Source: an uncultured Lachnospiraceae bacterium (GTDB lineage: Bacteria > Bacillota > Clostridia > Lachnospirales > Lachnospiraceae). From it: a stretch of DNA of 23,154 bases. The DNA lies in assembly GCA_910586405.1 (NCBI GenBank), contig CAJUII010000053.1:1-23154 (forward strand), given 5' to 3'. Of the stretch, positions 21,455 to 23,154 are shown one piece after another (the stretch's first letter is position 1; every line of letters begins with the position of its first letter). Made by a program: the position numbers and the translations under genes. The notes under the pieces were generated by a model. It was not told the origin of the DNA and ran no database searches. It saw nothing but the letters and a program-made list of their open reading frames with translations.

Positions 21455-22837
21455 ATGACAGAAAATAATGCACCCTCGTTTGGCATAAAAGACAAGCTGG
21501 GGTATATGTTTGGGGATTTTGGCAATGACTTTACATTTATATTGTCCTCAAGCTTTATGCTGAAATTTTATACGGATGTGATGGGCATCGAGGCAGCGGT
21601 TGTGGGGCTTTTGATGATGGCGGCACGCTTTGTCGATGCGGTCACGGATGTGACAATGGGGCAGATTGTAGACCGCTCTAAGCCGACAGCGGAGGGGAAA
21701 TTCAAACCGTGGATCAAGCGTATGTGCGGTCCGGTGGCGATCTCGTCATTTCTTATCTACCAGTCGGGGCTGGCAAATCTGCCTTATGGAATCAAGGTGC
21801 TCTGGATGACAGTGACGTATATTTTATGGGGGTCTATTTTCTACACTTCCATCAACATTCCATACGGCTCGATGGCGTCAGCAGTCTCACCGGAATCAAT
21901 GGATCGGGCGGAGCTCTCGACGTGGAGGACGATTGGAGCGACGCTTGCGGGACTGGTGATTGGTGTGGGGACGCCAATGTTTGCCTATGAGACAGTCAAT
22001 GGCAATACAATGCTGTCCGGTCCGCGCATGACAATCATCGCAGGCGTGTTCAGTGTGCTGGCAGTCATCTGTTATCTGCTTTGCTTCAAGCTCGTCCGCG
22101 AGCGTGTGGAGGTTTCGGCGAACAGTACGAAGCTGGATATTGTTCATCTTTTTAAGAGTCTTGTCACAAACCGTCCACTGCTGGGGATTATCGCCGCGGC
22201 TATTGCACTTTTGCTTGCGACGCTCACCATGCAGGGGATGTCGGGGTTCGTGTTTCCAAATTATTATGGCAATGCGGCGGCACAGTCCGCTGTCTCATTG
22301 ACAGGGAGCCTTGCGGTGCTGGTGATCTGTGCACCGCTGGCGGCAGGGTTATCGGAACGATATGGGAAAAAAGAGCTGTCAGTAGCTTCCTGCCTTGCTG
22401 CTGCGGCAGTCTATCTTGTCTGTCTGATCGTGCATCCTCAAAACGCGTTTGTGTATGTGGCATTTTCCACACTCGCGTATGTGGGATTTGGATTTTTTAA
22501 TACCGTGATATGGGCGATGATCACTGATGTGATAGACGATGCTGAGGTAAAGAGCGGTGTGCGGGAGGATGGTACGATTTACTCGGTCTATTCTTTTGCC
22601 AGAAAGCTGGGGCAGGCGTTGTCCGCCGGAATGACGGGGGCACTGCTGAGTCTGATCGGCTACACCAACGAGACAGCGTTTGAGCCGGCGATCACTGAGC
22701 GCATCTTTATACTTTCCTGTATTGCGCCCATCGTAGGCTTTGGGCTGGTGGCATTATTTTTGATAGGACTTTATCCGCTGAATAAGAGGCGGGTGGAGGC
22801 AAATGTGGCAGAGCTTGCGCGGCGGCGCGGTGAATAG
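21455..22837 (+). CDS. GPH-family sugar:cation symporter, probable glucuronide transporter
   Basis: 460 residues, about 12 membrane segments, MFS fold of the glycoside-pentoside-hexuronide (MelB/GusB) family. Asp61 and Asp65 in ARFVDAVTDVTMG correspond in spacing to the cation-site aspartates of MelB; GQIVDRSKP and FKPWIK are the family loop. Mid-protein WRTIGATLAG and C-terminal MITDVIDDAEVKSGVREDG are also typical. GGAGGT (21445-21450) overlaps the GH2 stop codon and lies 4 bases before ATG 21455, so the genes are co-translated. Neighbours suggest glucuronides or free glucuronate as cargo; sugar specificity cannot be read from sequence. Confidence 0.9.
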   Translation: MTENNAPSFGIKDKLGYMFGDFGNDFTFILSSSFMLKFYTDVMGIEAAVVGLLMMAARFVDAVTDVTMGQIVDRSKPTAEGKFKPWIKRMCGPVAISSFLIYQSGLANLPYGIKVLWMTVTYILWGSIFYTSINIPYGSMASAVSPESMDRAELSTWRTIGATLAGLVIGVGTPMFAYETVNGNTMLSGPRMTIIAGVFSVLAVICYLLCFKLVRERVEVSANSTKLDIVHLFKSLVTNRPLLGIIAAAIALLLATLTMQGMSGFVFPNYYGNAAAQSAVSLTGSLAVLVICAPLAAGLSERYGKKELSVASCLAAAAVYLVCLIVHPQNAFVYVAFSTLAYVGFGFFNTVIWAMITDVIDDAEVKSGVREDGTIYSVYSFARKLGQALSAGMTGALLSLIGYTNETAFEPAITERIFILSCIAPIVGFGLVALFLIGLYPLNKRRVEANVAELARRRGE

Positions 22838-22858
22838 AACGCAGAAAGGGGTATCAAA

Positions 22859-23154
22859 ATGCAGATGACATTTCGCTGGTATGGCGAGGGCAATGACAGC
22901 ATTACTCAGGAGCAAATTCGGCAGATTCCCGGCGTGACGGGGCTGGTCTGGGCACTTCATGACAAGGCGGCAGGTGAGGTGTGGGAAGTAGAGGAGATCG
23001 AGAAGATGCGCCGCCAGATTGAGGATTACGGTTTTCATATGGATGTGGTAGAGAGCGTGAACGTTCATGATGACATTAAAATCGGATTGCCGTCCCGTGA
23101 GAAGTATATCGAAAATTATAGGCAGACTCTGCGCAACCTTGCTCAATTTGGGGT
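22859..23154 (+). CDS. uxuA: Mannonate dehydratase, N-terminal part
   Basis: The first 98 residues of UxuA, which dehydrates D-mannonate to 2-keto-3-deoxygluconate in glucuronate breakdown. The start MQMTFRWYGEGNDSITQEQI and the following RQIPGVTGLVWALHD and AGEVW are highly characteristic of the family. The gene runs off the window end, so metal ligands farther along are not visible. AAAGGGG at 22845-22850 is 8 bases before the ATG. It follows the symporter by 21 bases in the same operon and is the best evidence that the sugar handled here is glucuronate. Confidence 0.93.
   Translation, partial: MQMTFRWYGEGNDSITQEQIRQIPGVTGLVWALHDKAAGEVWEVEEIEKMRRQIEDYGFHMDVVESVNVHDDIKIGLPSREKYIENYRQTLRNLAQFG

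Noticed and set aside
1..23154. CRISPR array, insertion sequence, tRNA or rRNA
   Set aside because: No regular repeat-spacer pattern, no transposase, no cloverleaf or rRNA-like sequence was seen.

Overview
The window looks like part of a chromosome of a butyrate-forming, anaerobic Lachnospiraceae-type Firmicute, perhaps Coprococcus-like. The evidence is a complete crotonyl-CoA operon next to ptb-buk, strong AGGAGG-type ribosome binding sites, sigma-A promoters and a gut-style glucuronide locus. No rRNA or marker gene is present, so the genus is inference.

Layout. 1-447: C-terminal end of an M23 (LytM-type) peptidase. 448-842: gene-poor. 843-7545: butyrate operon thl, crt, a 53-residue membrane ORF, hbd, bcd, etfB, etfA, closed by a strong terminator. 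7639-8181: lone Uma2-family nuclease-like gene. 8182-8740: promoter and a long, strongly structured leader. 8741-15386: polyamine operon speD, arginine-type decarboxylase, speE, agmatinase, carboxynorspermidine dehydrogenase, carboxynorspermidine decarboxylase. 15401-15429: bidirectional terminator. 15440-17466 (minus strand): buk and ptb. 17603-19037: split ThrE-type exporter. 19087-23154: glucuronide operon with a GH2 enzyme, a GPH symporter and the start of uxuA.

How the genes work together. thl to etfA carry acetyl-CoA to butyryl-CoA and reoxidise NADH, probably with electron bifurcation by Bcd-EtfAB. ptb-buk then convert butyryl-CoA to butyrate plus ATP. Both transcription units carry an 18-bp sequence resembling the Clostridial Rex operator directly on the core promoter, which suggests shared NADH/NAD+ control. 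The polyamine operon is unusual because it encodes an SAM-dependent route (SpeD/SpeE) and an aspartate-semialdehyde-dependent route (carboxynorspermidine dehydrogenase/decarboxylase) in one unit. The glucuronide operon would hydrolyse glucuronides, import the sugar and feed uxuA.

Most interesting leads: the structured leader in front of speD, which can pair with the speD start codon; the double spermidine route; the paired Rex-like operators; the small membrane protein inside the butyrate operon; and the long intercistronic hairpins there.
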